64,000 bases of DNA from Ectobacillus funiculus (lineage in GTDB: Bacteria; Bacillota; Bacilli; Bacillales; Bacillaceae_G), in assembly GCF_042429435.1 (NCBI RefSeq), contig NZ_JBHMAF010000150.1. One strand, written 5' to 3'. Below are positions 41,290 through 50,187 of the stretch, one piece after another. Each line of letters starts with the position of its first letter. Position 1 is the first letter of the stretch. Position numbers and translations under genes: made by a program. The notes beneath the pieces are model-generated. The model saw nothing but the letters and a program-made list of their open reading frames with translations, did no database searches and was not told the origin of the DNA.

Positions 41290-42386
41290 GACGATCTAAA
41301 ATGCTTACGAATTAGTGCTACTATCAATAACAATAAGGGAATGATGACTGATATTGGAATATGAGCATAAAGCGGGAGTAACCCCCCTCCAATTTTTATA
41401 TGTTCGGCAAAGTTTCCTGCGACCGTTAGTGATGCTAATAGTATAATGATTCCGACGGGGAGAATAAGAGTTTTATGATTCTTTACCTTAAACAGGTCTG
41501 ATGCCCCAATGACTGTGGCATAGAAAAAAATACCAACTTTAAAGAAATCACCGATAATAAGTGTTAGGAGAACAATGGGATCTAAACGTTCAATAAATTC
41601 CATGAGACTTACTCTTCTAATGGTCTCTAGTAAAGCAAAGTTAGATCGGGTGAAAACATCAACACCAAGAACTGAAATATTCAAAAGAATTGTAAAGCTC
41701 AAGACTGCCACACTAAAAAGGATAGCCGACAATCCTGTTCTCATCACTGACCGTGGGTTATTTAAATGAGGCAAAATCAAGGTGAAAGCCGACATTTCTC
41801 CCCAGGGTATGACAAACAAACTTGGAAATGACGGGGAGAGCATTCCTTTCAATCCATGTTCCAGAATGGGAAATAATTGATTGATATCTGCCTTTCCTGA
41901 CAATAACACTGAAATAGTCGCTGTAATACCTAACCCCAAAATGATCACAACCGAGATTTCGGCAAGTCTCCCTAGAACTTCAATTCCAAGGTACAGAACA
42001 TAAATCAGGGTAAGAATCATCATTACATGCACCATAAATAATGGTGTTTCAGTAAACATAGATACAGTAAGCAAATCGCCATAATCACGAAGATCCCGTG
42101 CAGCCTCATGGAGAAAATAAATAATGAACACCACTCCCAGTAGCCAGCCTATCCATTTTCCTACTATTTGTTGAGCATACAGGACGAAAGAGAGATTTGG
42201 ATAAAGCCGATGCAGACAACTATAGATCATAAATATGAGCGATCCGCCAACAGGCCCATAAAGTAAAATGGCCAGCCAAGCATCTCGTTTTGCTTCCGAA
42301 CCATAACTGACCACTAATGCTGTACCAAGAGCAAATAAAACGATAAGACAAAACATTTGCAATGCGTTAATCTTTACATTTTCCAT
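41286..42386 (-). CDS. Spore germinant receptor subunit B (GerAB/GerKB family)
   Basis: A 366-residue membrane protein of the APC-like spore germination permease family, with about ten hydrophobic helices. The opening INALQMFCLIVLFALGTALV and the later PILEHGLKGMLSPSFPSLFV are typical of GerAB/GerKB. It sits in the inner membrane of the dormant spore and binds the germinant with subunits A and C. The start is ATG 42386 after AAGGAAGG. The longer frame overlaps gerC and is rejected. It is the last gene of an A-C-B operon. Which germinant it senses is unknown. Confidence 0.88.
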   Translation of the reverse strand: MENVKINALQMFCLIVLFALGTALVVSYGSEAKRDAWLAILLYGPVGGSLIFMIYSCLHRLYPNLSFVLYAQQIVGKWIGWLLGVVFIIYFLHEAARDLRDYGDLLTVSMFTETPLFMVHVMMILTLIYVLYLGIEVLGRLAEISVVIILGLGITATISVLLSGKADINQLFPILEHGLKGMLSPSFPSLFVIPWGEMSAFTLILPHLNNPRSVMRTGLSAILFSVAVLSFTILLNISVLGVDVFTRSNFALLETIRRVSLMEFIERLDPIVLLTLIIGDFFKVGIFFYATVIGASDLFKVKNHKTLILPVGIIILLASLTVAGNFAEHIKIGGGLLPLYAHIPISVIIPLLLLIVALIRKHFRSS

Positions 42387-42462
42387 CCGAATCAGCCTTC
42401 CTTTTTCCGCCCGCACATTTGCATACCTGTTCAATCCTCGGTAGATTCTATATTGAAGGATG

Positions 42463-43674
42463 TTACTGGTTCTTAAGTGGTTTATTGCGCAAGCCAGAAC
42501 GACGAATATACACATGTGACTTCACTTCAACCTCAGCTTTGCTAAAATGGCGATTCCAATCCTTCCCCCATTTTTTCCACTGTTCCGGATGGGAGCGATA
42601 AATAGCAGCCCCCAAACCAAAAACGTCGCTTTGATGTTTTTGGGCAGTAAAGATTGCCTCATTAGTCTCCTTTTTAATTTCCTTTTCCACTTTCTCCTGA
42701 ATCCAAGCAATTTCATGAGGATCGGTCAAATCAATGAAACATCCCGTTTCTCCCACACTTGCCTCAGCACTTATCATAACTTGCATTTTTAATCTTCCAT
42801 TTTTCATTGTAGGATGAATTTGGGCTTTTGAACGAACTATTTCGACATTAATATGATCTTCTTTATTTTTACATGTAATATTAACAACAGTAGTTTTAAC
42901 CTTTCCCAGCACCCATAATAGCCCCCTGGCTGAACCATCCTTTAGCCAGCCCTGGAGTTTTTCACCACGGAAAAGAGCGATATCACCAGTTGCAATAATA
43001 GCCTTCGGTTCAATCTGTTTAACATTTTCAGCCTGTGCCGCTTGAGCGCTTCCAATCACTTTCACACCACCGATAAATGGCTCTTTGCCTGCTGTTCCAA
43101 TGGCTTTGATTATATCATCAATATCAACACGAATACTAAAAGCCGATCTCCCTTCAGCTATTTTACTCTTTTCTAATAGGTCATCAGACGGAAGTTTTTC
43201 AATTGGAGTCATAATAGTAAGAACAGTCTTTGCCTTTATTCCTTTGGCAATGAAGATAGTCGTTAGAGGACGCAGTTCGTGTTCTCTTTCGAAAATATCC
43301 CAAAAATCCTTTAGCCCATCTTTTGCCGCATCTTCACTAAAAACAAATAAACGCGTATGAGGGAAATACAGTTGATTCGGTATTTTTTGAGTTGCTTCAC
43401 GGACTGCTTCAAATAATGTTTTTCCCTTTTGCGAAATAACAGTTACAGGAGCTTGTTCTCCTCCACCTCCTCCTTGTACAGAGGACACCTGTTTAGGGAT
43501 AATAATTTGAAACGTAAAAAGATAACTATCTTCATCCGGTACTTTATCTACCCCAACGCTCGTAACCATGGCAATGTCATTTAATTCTTTTTGATTCCAA
43601 CAACCAGTAAGGAATGTGACCACAAATAGGGAGTATAAGGATATCGACATCACCTTCAACCAATTCTGCTTCAT
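42463..43674 (-). CDS. Spore germinant receptor subunit C (Ger(x)C lipoprotein)
   Basis: A 403-residue Ger(x)C lipoprotein. The lipobox is FLTGCWNQKELNDIAMVTSV, where the Cys is lipidated and WNQKELN is the standard GerC continuation. The later segments (ITVISQKGKTLFEAVREATQ and YFPHTRLFVFSEDAAKDGL) match the three-domain ectodomain. It lies between gerA and gerB in the same direction, 76 bp from each. ATG 43674 follows AGAGGGAAGTTAT. Confidence 0.9.
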   Translation of the reverse strand: MKQNWLKVMSISLYSLFVVTFLTGCWNQKELNDIAMVTSVGVDKVPDEDSYLFTFQIIIPKQVSSVQGGGGGEQAPVTVISQKGKTLFEAVREATQKIPNQLYFPHTRLFVFSEDAAKDGLKDFWDIFEREHELRPLTTIFIAKGIKAKTVLTIMTPIEKLPSDDLLEKSKIAEGRSAFSIRVDIDDIIKAIGTAGKEPFIGGVKVIGSAQAAQAENVKQIEPKAIIATGDIALFRGEKLQGWLKDGSARGLLWVLGKVKTTVVNITCKNKEDHINVEIVRSKAQIHPTMKNGRLKMQVMISAEASVGETGCFIDLTDPHEIAWIQEKVEKEIKKETNEAIFTAQKHQSDVFGLGAAIYRSHPEQWKKWGKDWNRHFSKAEVEVKSHVYIRRSGLRNKPLKNQ

Positions 43675-43750
43675 ATAACTTCCCTCTTTACACATACTCA
43701 GGATTTCAGTAACTGGATGCTCCTTTTATTATTCCTAGTAAGCCTTTTCC

Positions 43751-45301
43751 TTAACGCTCCTTCTTACTATCTTGATCTAGAAGTGAAAATGGAAAACGAA
43801 GGATTGCCTCTTTTTGTCTTTCTAGATAAAAAGGAGCAAATGGGGACAAATAATGAATCCCAAATGAACGTAAGCTGCATAAATGAGCCACTACAGCAAA
43901 ATATCCTAAAACGACCCCATAAAGCCCTGAAAAGGAAGCTAATATCATAAATGTAAAACGAAGTATCCTAGTAGTGTTCGCCATGCTGTATGAAGGAATG
44001 GCGAAATTTGAAATAGCTGTCAGTGCAACAACAATAGTCATAGTAGGGGAAACAAGACCTGCAGATACAGCTGCTTCACCAATTACTAAAGCACCAGCAA
44101 TGGAAATCGTTGGTCCAATGGCTCGAGGGATACGAATTCCAGCTTCCCTCAGAATTTCAAAGGTAAATTCCAATAACAGAGCCTCAACAATAGCTGGATA
44201 AGGAACTTCTTCACGTTGGGCAATTAGACTGATTAGAAATTTTGTGGGAATAATTTCTTGGTGATAAGTAGTCACTGCAATGTAAAGCGGCGAACTGAAT
44301 AGGGAGAAATGAAAAGCTATATATCGCAATATCCTTATAAGACTACTTACAGCATAGTTTTCAGTATAATCTTCAGGTGTTTTAAAGAACTCAGAAAATA
44401 CACCCGGCACAAGGAGTGCAAATGGCGTTCCTTCTAAAAAAATGGCTACTTTACCTTCCAATAAACTCCTAGAGATCTGATCAGGTCTTTCCGTATTGAG
44501 TACAGTAGGAAATGGCGTAAACTTTTTATCTTGAATCAATTCTTCAATATGATTAGATTCTAAGATTGCATCAGTATTAATATTTTCTAATTGCTGTTTT
44601 ACTTCAGCTACGGTACGCTCTTGCGCGATACCTTCCATATAGATGATGGCTACATCTGTATTGGATATATCACCTATTTTCATTTTCTCTACTCTTAGTT
44701 TTTCATTTTTGATCCGACGACGAATCATAGCCGTGTTGGCACTAATGGATTCAATAAAACTTTCTTTGGAACCCCTTACCACCGCTTGTGTGGTAGGTTC
44801 GGATATCGCTCTATAATTACCACCGGTTGTACTAATATTCAACGCATCATAACAGCCGTCAAATAATATAATCGTATTTCCATCTAATAGGGATGAAATA
44901 ACTTCTCCCCAGTTATTGGTTACGCCTACATTTCCAGCAGTTATAGCAATTTCTTTTGTTGAATCAAAGACGGTTTGGATATAGGATACTTGATTCTGTC
45001 CTATCTCAACGCTTTCGGTGGATTGAGCTATTAAAGAGTGAGAATGAGTAATGAATTCATTAACGAGTTCATCATCTGCTAAACTTTCTATATAAACCGC
45101 TGCTACTTTGACTGGTTCCGTAATATTAATTGTAAACTCCCGAATGATTAAGTCAGCAGTGTTCCCAAATTCATGTTTAAGAATATATAAATCCTCTTTT
45201 AAATTGGCATTTAGTTGACGTTCATTAAGAGGAGAATCGCTTCGATTATTGAAGGAGCTCTTTTTCTTATTTTTATAAAGTTTTTTACTAAATATATTCA
45301 A
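43751..45301 (-). CDS. Spore germinant receptor subunit A (GerA family)
   Basis: A 516-residue GerA protein: a hydrophilic N-terminal domain (about residues 1-290), then five or so helices in the C-terminal half. Motifs include REFTINITEPVKVAAVYIES, GNTIILFDGCYDALNISTTG and the highly conserved PRAIGPTISIAGALVIGEAA. In the assembled receptor it forms the oligomeric channel-like ring in the spore inner membrane. The start is TTG 45301, eight bases after AGGAGG. The ATG at 45319 overlaps that Shine-Dalgarno sequence. First gene of the operon. A sigma-G promoter is expected but I could not place one confidently. Confidence 0.92.
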   Translation of the reverse strand: MNIFSKKLYKNKKKSSFNNRSDSPLNERQLNANLKEDLYILKHEFGNTADLIIREFTINITEPVKVAAVYIESLADDELVNEFITHSHSLIAQSTESVEIGQNQVSYIQTVFDSTKEIAITAGNVGVTNNWGEVISSLLDGNTIILFDGCYDALNISTTGGNYRAISEPTTQAVVRGSKESFIESISANTAMIRRRIKNEKLRVEKMKIGDISNTDVAIIYMEGIAQERTVAEVKQQLENINTDAILESNHIEELIQDKKFTPFPTVLNTERPDQISRSLLEGKVAIFLEGTPFALLVPGVFSEFFKTPEDYTENYAVSSLIRILRYIAFHFSLFSSPLYIAVTTYHQEIIPTKFLISLIAQREEVPYPAIVEALLLEFTFEILREAGIRIPRAIGPTISIAGALVIGEAAVSAGLVSPTMTIVVALTAISNFAIPSYSMANTTRILRFTFMILASFSGLYGVVLGYFAVVAHLCSLRSFGIHYLSPFAPFYLERQKEAILRFPFSLLDQDSKKER

Positions 45302-45679
45302 ATAACCCCCCCTCCTCATTTTAATCTTATTTTTACGTTATTTCCCAATTATATACATTTACCTCTAAAAAATATCTTCAGGGAGGAACAGATAACTAGC
45401 CTCGCCTATTACTGATTATCCTTCATGGAGTTATAATACTTTCAAGTAAATCGTCTGTTAAATAATTAAAAGAAAAGCATTTACTTTTGGCTCATTTAGG
45501 AGATCTTTGTAACGCAAGGGGTCAGTGAAGCTGAATATAATAGGACAAGATTTTGGAAAGAAATTGAAACTTGTTTCTAGTTGCTTATTTAGCAGCTTTT
45601 TATGTATATTACGAGCCTTAGAAACATGGAAAGACCGCAGAGTTTTCTTGAAGAAGCGATTTACGGCCTTTTTTCGATT
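45302..45679. other. Intergenic region upstream of gerA
   Basis: About 380 bp. It contains the gerA promoter region and a short protein-like fragment on the plus strand at about 45500-45580 (TQGVSEAEYNRTRFWKEIET then CF and a stop) that is preceded by a stop codon. I take this as a relic of an unidentified gene. Confidence 0.3.
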
Positions 45680-46196
45680 CTAGTGCAACTACAACGACAG
45701 TTTGAAAAAACGAATAGCTTCCCTTCAAAACCCTATCTTATGCTGTGATTCCAAACAATTGATGTATAAATTCTTTCTGATTTTGGACAAATCTCTCCCG
45801 TAAGAAAGCTTGCTTTTTTCGAAGCATATGCATCGCTTCTACCCCACTTAATATCCTTTTGGCAGTTAGGAATGATTTTAATCCTAGCATAGAAAGAACT
45901 CGTTTCTTTATAAAGCGATGATCTTGCTTAATGATATTATTTAGACGCTGTTGTTGTCTTATTTGTGTGCTAGAAGGCATGCTTTTTTCTTCTTGTAATT
46001 CTTGAATCGATACAGGATACACTGGATTTTTATCAACTGTGATCACATGGGGAGAGGATACATGCGAAGAAGCCAAGGCTTTTTTGAAAAAGCACTTGGC
46101 TGATTTGGCATTTCTATTTTTACTAAGATAAAAATCAATGGTGTTTCCTTCGGAATCCACTGCACGATACAGATACATCCATTTCCTTTTCGACAT
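45680..46196 (-). mobile_element. IS6-family (IS240-like) insertion sequence remnant
   Basis: The terminal repeat GATTCTAGTGCAAC near 45680 is followed inward by the last 152 residues of an IS6 transposase. Recognisable blocks are YLYRAVDSEGNTIDFYLSKN, AKSAKCFFKKAL, ITVDKNPVYP and QDHRFIKKRVLSMLGLKSFL. About 75 N-terminal residues with the HTH and the first catalytic Asp are absent. The usual IVEQDHR is IIKQDHR here, so the catalytic Glu has become Lys. An AGGAGGGAGATAA before the first ATG is fortuitous or allows a stub to be made. Confidence 0.8.
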
Positions 46197-46302
46197 TTAT
46201 CTCCCTCCTAGAGAGGATATCATCAAGATTTTACGATTTTATAACGTTAAGGACAAACATGTCCCTGCATATGGGTGTTTCCTGCCCAGTTTATTCGATG
46301 AG

Positions 46303-47727
46303 TTACTCGCTGATAACGTGAACCTTCATCAAGTTTGTAGCCCCTACTTCACCAACTGGTACACCTGCTGTGATTACAACCGTATCACCAATGTTTATAA
46401 TTCCTGTATCTATTCCTGTCTCGATTGCTGTTTCTAGTAGCTCATCTGTAGAAGTTACCTGTTTCTTCGCAAGGTAAGTTTGTACCCCCCATACAAGAGC
46501 TAGCTTACGGCATACTCGTTCATCGAATGTAACTGCTACAATCGGGGATTTCGGACGATATTTCGCAATCATTTTTGCCGTATAGCCGCTCTCTGTTGGT
46601 GTTACAATCGCTGCTACATCTAATGTAATCGCTGTATGTGCTACAGATTGACTGATTGCATCTGTAACTGTAGGTTTTGCTTCTTTTAGGCGTTTGCGGA
46701 ACACGTCTTGGTGTTGTAACGAACACTCTACCCGAGACGCAATGGTCGCCATCATGTTTACGGATTCAACCGGGTAAAGCCCTGCAGCAGTTTCACCTGA
46801 AAGCATAATAGCATCGGTGCCATCAAAAATGGCATTTGCCACATCACTTGCTTCTGCACGAGTCGGACGTGGATTGCGCTGCATAGAATCCAGCATTTGC
46901 GTTGCTGTAATTACCGGTTTTCCTAATACATTGCACTTCTGAATTAAGCGTTTTTGCACAAGAGGCACTTCTTCTGGCAGGATTTCTACACCCATATCGC
47001 CGCGCGCTACCATTAAACCATCCGATACTTCCAGGATAGAATCTATATTATCAATACCTTCTTGATTTTCAATCTTTGAAATGATTTGAATATGCTGTGC
47101 ATTCTCCTCTTTCAATAATTCACGTATCTCTAAGATATCTGATGCCCTACGCACGAAAGAAGCAGCAATGAAGTCAACGCCTTGCGCAATACCAAAAATG
47201 ATATCTTGGACATCCTTTTCTGTGATACCAGGAAGTTTAATGCTTACATTTGGTACATTTACCCCCTTTTTATTTTTTACCATACCGCTATTTAACACTT
47301 TCGTGCGAATTTCGCCGTTTGCTTTTTCAAGTACTTCTAATTCAATTAAACCGTCATCGATTAGGATGCGAGACCCAACTTCTACATCATCGTAAAGTCC
47401 TTCATAAGAAACTGAGAATTTCTCTGCTGTTCCTAGTACCTGCCCTGGAGAAATCACAACTTCTGTGCCCGTTTTCAATTCAGCTTGTCCATTTTCGAAG
47501 TCATGTGTACGAATTTCTGGACCTTTTGTATCCAGTAAGATTGCTACTGTCTTATTCGCTTGCTTTGCGGCTTCACGAATATTTTGAATGCGTACTGCAT
47601 ACTCTTCATGACTTCCATGTGAAAAATTCAGACGAGCTACGTCCATTCCAGCTTCCATTAACTGCACTAACTTCTCAACACTTTCACTTGCTGGACCAAT
47701 TGTACATACAATTTTTGTTTTACACAT
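46303..47727 (-). CDS. pyk: Pyruvate kinase
   Basis: A 474-residue pyruvate kinase, PEP + ADP to pyruvate + ATP. The N-terminal CKTKIVCTIGPASESVEKLV, the ADP/Mg loop RLNFSHGSHEEY, the signature stretch IISKIENQEGIDNID with the active Lys and Glu, and ATQMLDSM are all present. It lacks the additional C-terminal phosphohistidine-like domain that lengthens the main Bacillus/Geobacillus Pyk to about 585 residues, so it may be a second isozyme. The ATG follows GGAGGTACGTT. Neighbouring HPr shares the theme of PEP metabolism. Confidence 0.93.
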   Translation of the reverse strand: MCKTKIVCTIGPASESVEKLVQLMEAGMDVARLNFSHGSHEEYAVRIQNIREAAKQANKTVAILLDTKGPEIRTHDFENGQAELKTGTEVVISPGQVLGTAEKFSVSYEGLYDDVEVGSRILIDDGLIELEVLEKANGEIRTKVLNSGMVKNKKGVNVPNVSIKLPGITEKDVQDIIFGIAQGVDFIAASFVRRASDILEIRELLKEENAQHIQIISKIENQEGIDNIDSILEVSDGLMVARGDMGVEILPEEVPLVQKRLIQKCNVLGKPVITATQMLDSMQRNPRPTRAEASDVANAIFDGTDAIMLSGETAAGLYPVESVNMMATIASRVECSLQHQDVFRKRLKEAKPTVTDAISQSVAHTAITLDVAAIVTPTESGYTAKMIAKYRPKSPIVAVTFDERVCRKLALVWGVQTYLAKKQVTSTDELLETAIETGIDTGIINIGDTVVITAGVPVGEVGATNLMKVHVISE

Positions 47728-48005
47728 AACGTACCTCCATATATTTCTGGAAACATTCCTAAATTTCTGGCACTAATATATCCTTAAATTCCCTTGTAAC
47801 GACGTTATGAATGAATTTACTCCTAACTCGGTTACTTCAGCTATCAAAGGGCTATCCCTTACACCTACTTAAGATTATTTCTCGCCAAAACCTTAAACGG
47901 CATCATTCCTTGCTCAAATGGATATGGGGCCCTACTAAGAGATAGCTTTAAAGGGCCGTTTCTTTATTTGGACAGGAAAGATACTGCCTAACATTTCTTT
48001 TGTTA

Positions 48006-48272
48006 TTATTTTACAAGACCCTCTTTTTGCATTAGGTCTTGTAAAGCAAAGATTGCATCTGCTGCATCAGATCCTTCAGCAGTAATTTTAATAATAGCGT
48101 TTTTGGGAACACCCAAAGACATAACACCCATAATTGATTTTAAGTTAACTGTTGTATCATTGTACTCTAAGTTAATATCAGCATGGAATTTGCTAACCGC
48201 TTGTACCAATTTTGTTGCTGGACGAGCATGAATTCCTGAATCTGCTATTACTACGAATTGTTGTTGTACCAT
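48006..48272 (-). CDS. ptsH: HPr phosphocarrier protein
   Basis: An 88-residue HPr. His15 lies in DSGIHARPATKLV and is phosphorylated by enzyme I. Ser46 in VNLKSIMGVMSLGV is the HPr kinase site through which CcpA is recruited. Both are intact, so it can work in PTS transfer and in catabolite control. It has its own AGGAGATTCGTAAAC ribosome site. Unlike the usual ptsH, it is not next to ptsI, so it may be a second HPr or a separated ptsH. A weak hairpin GGGCCCT/AGGGCC at 47927-47957 follows it. The remaining intergenic bases up to pyk show nothing else. Confidence 0.92.
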   Translation of the reverse strand: MVQQQFVVIADSGIHARPATKLVQAVSKFHADINLEYNDTTVNLKSIMGVMSLGVPKNAIIKITAEGSDAADAIFALQDLMQKEGLVK

Positions 48273-48402
48273 GTTTACGAATCTCCTTTACTTACTTTAG
48301 TATATTTACAAGGTTGTCTTCGTCGAGAATGACTCAATTTTTCTTGAACACATTCAATATTTCATACATATTGGAATCATTTTTTATTTTTAATTTACGC
48401 TT

Positions 48403-50187
48403 CTATGATCCTATCTCTAAAGAGTAGCTTTGAGAATTACACAGCTTCCAGTAATGACCCTTCTTTTTCGTTAACTCCTCGTGTGTTCCCTCTTCTAGAA
48501 TTCTGCCCTTCTCAATAAATAAGATTTTGGTAGCCTTCTGGATAGTAGAGAGCCGGTGCGCAATAATAAAGGATGTTCTGCCTAAAAGTAAATTCTCCAA
48601 CCCCTTCTGCAAAGCAAGCTCCGTTTCTGTATCAATACTTGATGTTGCTTCGTCTAGAATCAAAACTCTAGGATTAGCTAATAGTACTCTGGCAAATGAG
48701 ATGAGCTGTCTTTGCCCAGAAGAAAGCCTTGTGCCTCTCTCGTTCACTTCAGTTTGATACCCATCCTTCATACGGCTGATAAATGTATGGGCCTGCACTG
48801 CTTTAGCTGCTTTGATTACTTCTTCATCGGTTGCATCAAGTCGACCATAGCGGATGTTATCCATGATAGTCCCTGAAAAAATAAATGGATCCTGAAGCAT
48901 AATACCCATTTGCTTTCTAAGAGATGGGATGTTGACAGTCTTGATGTCAATCCCATCAATTTTTATTTGTCCTCTTTTCACATCGTAAAATCGGCTGATT
49001 AAACTAACAATGGTGGTTTTCCCTGATCCTGTCGCTCCAACAAGCGCAATTGTATCTCCCGGATTCACCTTAAAATGGATATGGTCGAGAATCTTTTCTT
49101 CTCGTTCATAACCAAAAACAACATCCTCAAACTCTACCTTTCCTTTGATCGTTGGAAGTATAACAGCATGAGGATCATTTATCATAGCTGGTTTTTCATC
49201 AATCGTTTCAAAGATTCGTTCCAAGTAGGCCATCGCATTGATGATAGCATTATAAAAATTCCCTATATTAGCTAACGGCATCCAAAACATCCACATATAC
49301 CCAACAAAGGCGATTAAAGACCCTACAGTAATTTCCTCTCCAATGGAGGATATCCCAATTACATAGATGAAGGATACGGTAAGAGCTGAGATATTCTCAA
49401 TCGACGGAGATAGCAGGAACTGGATTCTAACAGCCTTCATCCATGAGCTTCGGTAGCTGCCAGCTACTTCATTGAAAATTTTCTTATTTTCTTCTTCCCT
49501 GATAAAGGCTTGAGTGACCTTAATCCCATTGATACTTTCATGAATATATGCATTCATGTTTGATTGCTTGTTGCTTAAATCCTGCCAAGCCCTCCGCTGA
49601 GCATTCTTGATAACAAATATAATGATTGCAAGAATTGGAAATCCTGCCATCGCCATAAGCGTCAGTTTTACATCAATGACAATCATAAAACCAACAATAA
49701 CAGTAAGACTGAAGAGATCAGTAATCAGGTTAATGATTCCATTGGAAAGCAAATCACTCAAGGAGTTCACATAATTTACCACCCTGACTAGAATCTTACC
49801 ATGGGGCCGACTGTCATAATACGAAAAAGAAAGTTTCTGCAATTGGGTAAATAAATCTTCTCGAATATGCTGGATTACTCCCTGCCCGACTTGTGACATT
49901 ATTCTAATCCTGTACTTCATACACAGCCCGGTAACAATGATAGCTATTAAATAAATGCCTGCCAGCATAGCGAGACCCAACATATCATTACCTGGAATTT
50001 TTTCATCAATAGCAAGCTTAATCAAATACGGACCAATGAGGTTTGCCCCACTCGCCATGAGCATCAAGAAAACAGTGAGAATCATCTGTTTTTTGTGAGG
50101 GGTCAAATAACCTAGCAATCTTTTAAAATGAACGAGTCTAAAGGGAGACTCCAGCTCCTCGTCAACATCAAATTTGTTGCGTGCCAT
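48403..50187 (-). CDS. ABC exporter subunit (YfiC type) of a heterodimer
   Basis: A 594-residue type IV ABC exporter half: six transmembrane helices (about residues 25-330), then an ATPase domain. Walker A is GATGSGKTTIV, the signature variant LSSGQRQLISFARVLL, and Walker B ILILDEATSSID with the catalytic Glu, then IIAHRLS. Its start overlaps the end of the upstream subunit gene by 20 bp. The pair resembles B. subtilis YfiB/YfiC or BmrC/BmrD drug exporters. This subunit carries the complete catalytic Glu. Decayed fragments of a paralogue lie at 38.7 and 34.6 kb. Confidence 0.9.
   Translation of the reverse strand: MARNKFDVDEELESPFRLVHFKRLLGYLTPHKKQMILTVFLMLMASGANLIGPYLIKLAIDEKIPGNDMLGLAMLAGIYLIAIIVTGLCMKYRIRIMSQVGQGVIQHIREDLFTQLQKLSFSYYDSRPHGKILVRVVNYVNSLSDLLSNGIINLITDLFSLTVIVGFMIVIDVKLTLMAMAGFPILAIIIFVIKNAQRRAWQDLSNKQSNMNAYIHESINGIKVTQAFIREEENKKIFNEVAGSYRSSWMKAVRIQFLLSPSIENISALTVSFIYVIGISSIGEEITVGSLIAFVGYMWMFWMPLANIGNFYNAIINAMAYLERIFETIDEKPAMINDPHAVILPTIKGKVEFEDVVFGYEREEKILDHIHFKVNPGDTIALVGATGSGKTTIVSLISRFYDVKRGQIKIDGIDIKTVNIPSLRKQMGIMLQDPFIFSGTIMDNIRYGRLDATDEEVIKAAKAVQAHTFISRMKDGYQTEVNERGTRLSSGQRQLISFARVLLANPRVLILDEATSSIDTETELALQKGLENLLLGRTSFIIAHRLSTIQKATKILFIEKGRILEEGTHEELTKKKGHYWKLCNSQSYSLEIGS

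Noticed and set aside
47927..47957. Terminator for ptsH
   Set aside because: GGGCCCT/AGGGCC pairs, but the T-rich side is on the plus strand, whereas ptsH is on the minus strand. Mentioned only with the gene.
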